64,000 nt of DNA from Hevea brasiliensis. Taxonomy: Eukaryota; Streptophyta; Magnoliopsida; Malpighiales; Euphorbiaceae. Shown piece by piece: positions 60,286 to 64,000 of this stretch. The notes beneath the pieces were generated by a model. That model searched no databases. It worked only from the letters and a program-made list of their open reading frames with translations, and was not told the DNA's origin. Every line of letters starts with the position of its first letter. Within the stretch, counting starts at the first letter, position 1. The position numbers and the translations under genes are program-made. Location: assembly GCF_030052815.1 (NCBI RefSeq), contig NC_079498.1:71038992-71102991 (forward strand), written 5' to 3'.

Positions 60286-63200
60286 TGAAGGAACGGAAGA
60301 GTGAAAAACACAAGTTTATACCATCGAATTCAAAAATTTTCACCTAGGGTCACATGCATCATGCAAGATTTATTTTTATCTATTTGATTTCAATGATAAA
60401 CAACATATTAAAACTCTTTTAATATGTTTTTGGATCTGTATTTGCCATTTAAGATTTTAAAATTAATCAGATTAATTTTAGAACCCTAGATTAAATCAAG
60501 AACGATTACACTAACCTCTTGATGCACTGTAGCGTGTCTGCGCCTTTGAGATTCATCTTCAGGACACCAGATGTTGTCCCTCTAGCTTGTCCACACCAAG
60601 AACACCTATGGCAGCCCTTGAACAGCTTCTAAAGCTTTTTCTATTAATTAGAAGTTCAAGTTCTGCCTTTTAAGAGATTAGAGATGTAAACAGGACACTA
60701 GAAACAATTTCTAGTGTTCTTAATTCAAGAGATTGATGGCTAATCTCTTTGAATTGATGAGAGATGAAGAAGAATAGATGAAAAGCCTCAAAGTGGCGTG
60801 ACAAAGGAGAGGAGTGGCTGCTGGTTGCTTTTTCTTTTCAGAACAACACTTAAATAGCTAGGTTAACACATTAAACCCTTGTCACATGTCAACCTTTGAT
60901 TAGCTCTAGGTTTAAGTGACCCAATCCCATTGTGCCAAGTGTCAAACCTATATTTAATCTTGATTTTAATCATCTTACATGATTAAAAAACATTTGGCAA
61001 GCTTATGTGTAATCCCATGTGTCACCATCTCATGGAGCCACGTGTCACACTGTGAAATGACCAAAATGCCCCTGTGTCTTAATTTTGAGTTCTTAACCCA
61101 AAATAATTATTTTTCTTCTTCTAATCAATTTATATCAAATATAAATTAATTAATTAATCTCTATTAATTAATTTCTCATTAATTAAATTCATATTTAAAT
61201 ACTTTAAATATAAATTTAACTTATACTATACATCCAATAATCTAGATTTGGTTTCAAGTCATGCTAGGGACTTTGCAATTTAATTGCAAACCAAACCTAG
61301 TTAATTAATCAATTAAACTCTTTAATTAATTAATTAAATCATATTTAAATAGGTGATAACTTGTGTATGTGTGTGACTTACTAGGCTCATCACTAATTGG
61401 CAATGAGACATGATATCAACTCTTAATATCATCAGAACTCTTTCTTACCATAAATGATTTCTCTAAATCATTTTATGCACCTCATAGACCTTGGTTAACA
61501 CCTAGCATAGCATGCCATGGCCACCCAATTAGTAATAAGGTTTACCTTAAATGAACCTATAATCATATGTTACCATGCACTAGAATCTCTCTGTTACAAA
61601 ATCCCAACTCAAGCTGGAGTCATGGTTTATGTCAAACTCCATTTGCTATGAATATTATGTTCTCTTTTAATTCCAGTTCTTGATTAAAAAGATTTTCTCA
61701 TCAGAAACTCTTTTCTGAATAAATCTATCTGTCCTGGCCAGGAACTTGAAACATCAAGAACAATTAAATGAACATAGGATTTTATCTCTATTTACTTAGA
61801 GGAATAGATTCCATCTTGATTAACACCTACCTCCATATATAACTAGTAGGAGCCAACACATGCCCATATACCCATACATAATACAAGTATGAAAGCAGTA
61901 TCAAACTCAAACTACCTATATACAAGATAACTGTGCTATCTCAGGTCTAAAGATTATATGCACTGATATGATTTATGACAAAACATTGACAAGAGTAAAC
62001 TCCATGTGCTTGTCATAAGTGTCACTGGTTCGGCCTACTTATCATTTATAAGTGCCTATCATGTTTGTTATATGGCATGAGACTCACCATTCCATCTTAT
62101 TTATATCTCATATAAATAACTTGGGAATAAACATGAATACAATCTTTCTGGATAAGTCATGTCCTTATTATGAAGTATCCTCGATTGTGAACCTATTTAT
62201 GATATTTTGTGCTAGAAATATTATCACTCATATTCTTAACAACTTAAGAATAATATTTCTAACAAAATATCAATGGACCTTTTCTATTACACATAAATAT
62301 ATTATGTAAACGGAAAAGTGGAAATGCCTTTTATTAAAAAAAATATGTACAAGATACATACTAAATGATATGCTCTAGGGCATACTACTAACAATCTCCT
62401 ACTAGCACTAGAGCCATTCATTACAATATCTTAGACCTATCTTCTCAAGATGTCGGTCTAACTGAGTCTATGACATAGGCTTAGTGAATGGATTAGCTGG
62501 ATTTTCAGCTGATGCTATTTTCTACATAGCTACATCGCCTCACCCAACTATTTCTCTGATAATGTGGTAGCGCCTTTCTATGTGTTTGGATTTCTGGTGA
62601 GACCTTGGTTCCTTAGCCTGTATGACTGCTCCATTATTGTCACAGTGTAGTGGAACTGCTGACTCAATGGAAGGAACTACTGTAAGTTCTGTCACGAACT
62701 TCTTTATCCAAACAGCTTCCTTTGCGAGGATCTCGATGCGAGAATATACTCGGCCTGCGTAGTGGAATCTCTGATCGTGCTCTGTTTGGAACTCTTCCAA
62801 CTGATTGCACCCCCATTACAAATGAACACATATCCAGAGGTGGACTTTCTATCATCGATATCTGATTGGAAATCAGAATCAGTATAACCATCCAATTGCA
62901 AGTCTCCACCTCCATAAATCAAGAATAAATCCTTAGTTCTTCTCAAGTACTTAAGGATATTCTTGACAGCTATCGAGTGTTCCAAACCTGGATTGGATTG
63001 ATACTTGCTAGTCAAACTAACAGCATATGCGATATTCGGCCTAGTACCCAACATTGCATACATTAAACTTCTAATAGCCGAAGCATATGGAATCCTGGCC
63101 ATCTTATCTCTTTCTTCAGGTGTCTTTGGAGACGTCTCTTTAGAAAGGTGGATACCATGTCTCACTGGTAACAATCCTCTCTTGGAATCAAGCATGTTAA

Positions 63201-64000
63201 ACCTCTTTAACACCTTTTCCAAGTATAGACTTTGAGATAAACCAATTATTCTTTTCGCTCTATCTCTATAGATGCAAATCCCAAGAATATAGGTTGCCTC
63301 CCCTAAGTCTTTCATGGAGAATGTATTTGACAACCATACCTTTATAGTCGTCAACATACCTGTGTCATTACCCATCAACAGTATGTCATCCACATATAAG
63401 ACAAGGAAAGTGATAGCACTGTCACTAACCTTCTTATATACACATGGCTCATCCTCATTTTTGATAAAACTAAAGGATTTAATGGCTTCATCAAAACGGA
63501 TATTCCAACTCCTCGAAGCTTGTTTCAACCCATAAATGGATCGCTTTAGCTTGCATACCTTGGAACCATCTTGGGATTCAAAACCCCTAGGTTGTTCCAT
63601 GAAAATATTTTCTTCAATGTATCCATTGAGAAAAGCTGTTTTGACATCCATCTGCCAAATCTCATAATCATAGTATGCAGCTATTGCTAATAAAATCCTA
63701 ATTGATTTAAGCATGGCAACAAAGTAGAAAGTCTCCTCATAGTCGATTCCTTGCCTTTGGCGAAACACTTTCGCTACTAGCCTTGCCTTATAGGTCTCTA
63801 CCTTTCCATCAGAACCAATTTTCTTCTTGAAAACCCATTTGTTCCCTATAGGTACAATACCTTCAGGTGGGTCAACAAGATCCCAAACTTGATTCTTATA
63901 CATGGAATCAATCTTGGATTTCATAGCATCAATCCATTTTGAAGAGTCTATATCTGATATAACTTCTTCATAAGTAAGTGGATCATCTCCATGATCTACT
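60286..64000 (-). mobile_element. Copia D: Ty1/copia element, 3' part, runs off the window
   Basis: 3' LTR 60286-62393 (2108 bp), polypurine tract 62394-62406, then RNase H and RT on the minus strand. Same family and orientation as Copia B. A G-box core GCCACGTG lies at 61037-61044 and a TATA-like element at 60849-60856. Confidence 0.92.
62407..64000 (-). pseudogene. Copia D reverse transcriptase and RNase H, partial
   Basis: The RT frame is open from the window edge to 62704 and holds NKWVFKKKIGSDGKVETYKA, QMDVKTAFLNGYIEENIFM and the intact catalytic motif YVDD (near 63383). It is the best preserved RT in the window. Near 62727-62780 the sequence departs from Copia A and B in a dense cluster of changes and the frame breaks. 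The RNase H end (RRYHIIREIVG) continues at 62540-62690 in another frame, and ACA for GCA-type changes and a stop follow near 62525. N-terminal RT, integrase and gag lie beyond the window. Confidence 0.88.

Larger units (their letters stand above)
32457..64000 (-). mobile_element. Chromovirus C, coding region deleted, multiply interrupted, runs off the window
   Basis: The 3' LTR is 32457-35304 plus 54457-55397 (split by Copia B). A 213-bp internal remnant follows (55398-55610). The 5' LTR is 55611-56171 plus 59798-60285 and is then cut by Copia D, with the rest beyond the window. The LTR starts TGTGATACCCC and is related to Tekay-1. The LTRs differ more from each other than those of Tekay-1 or T2 (about 9 of the first 105 bases), so it is older. 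Confidence 0.85.

Noticed and set aside
1..64000. A host gene or a novel cellular system
   Set aside because: Every stretch with protein similarity is gag, protease, integrase, RT, RNase H, chromodomain or ORF3-like, and nearly all other DNA is assigned to LTRs or leaders.

Overview
This window is plant nuclear heterochromatin made almost entirely of nested LTR retrotransposons. I see no host gene, tRNA, rRNA or CRISPR array. The Ty3/gypsy chromoviruses with a chromodomain, the Athila-type gypsy element, the Ty1/copia elements primed by initiator tRNA-Met and the AT-rich non-coding DNA all point to a flowering plant, probably a eudicot. The species cannot be read from the sequence.

Left part (1-31524). 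Fragments of two chromovirus LTRs, both on the minus strand, fill 1-3970. The first is inserted in the second. From 3971 to 31524 lies the 3' half of an old Athila-type element (RT/RNase H, integrase, ORF3-like gene, polypurine tract, 3' LTR). A copia element (Copia A, 6104-26730, target duplication ACACG) is inserted in it. A complete but broken chromovirus (Tekay-1, 7008-18089, minus strand, target duplication ATGGT) is inserted in the 5' LTR of Copia A.

Right part (31525-64000). A chromovirus LTR fragment (31525-32456) is cut by chromovirus C, which begins at 32457 and runs off the right edge. One LTR of C (32457-55397) carries Copia B (35305-54456, minus strand). The 5' LTR of Copia B carries T2 (44268-53819, plus strand), a chromovirus-derived element with 4.1-kb LTRs and only 2 kb of internal DNA. 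The other LTR of C (from 55611) carries a solo LTR (56172-59792, target duplication GATCA) and then Copia D (60286 to the end, minus strand). This is a stack four insertions deep.

How it works together. No element here looks autonomous. Copia A and B keep long collinear gag-pol frames broken mainly by stop codons that fit C-to-T or G-to-A change. Each has also lost a different catalytic residue (integrase Asp in A, RT Asp in B). C has lost its whole coding region but kept both LTRs, primer site and polypurine tract. T2 keeps a short gag and a protease scrap only. The points most worth following are T2 and C as parasitic non-autonomous forms, an 11-bp block shared by otherwise different chromovirus LTRs, a stop at the same place between integrase and RT in both copia copies, and a repeated ACACGGG-type motif in Athila that served as the Copia A insertion site.
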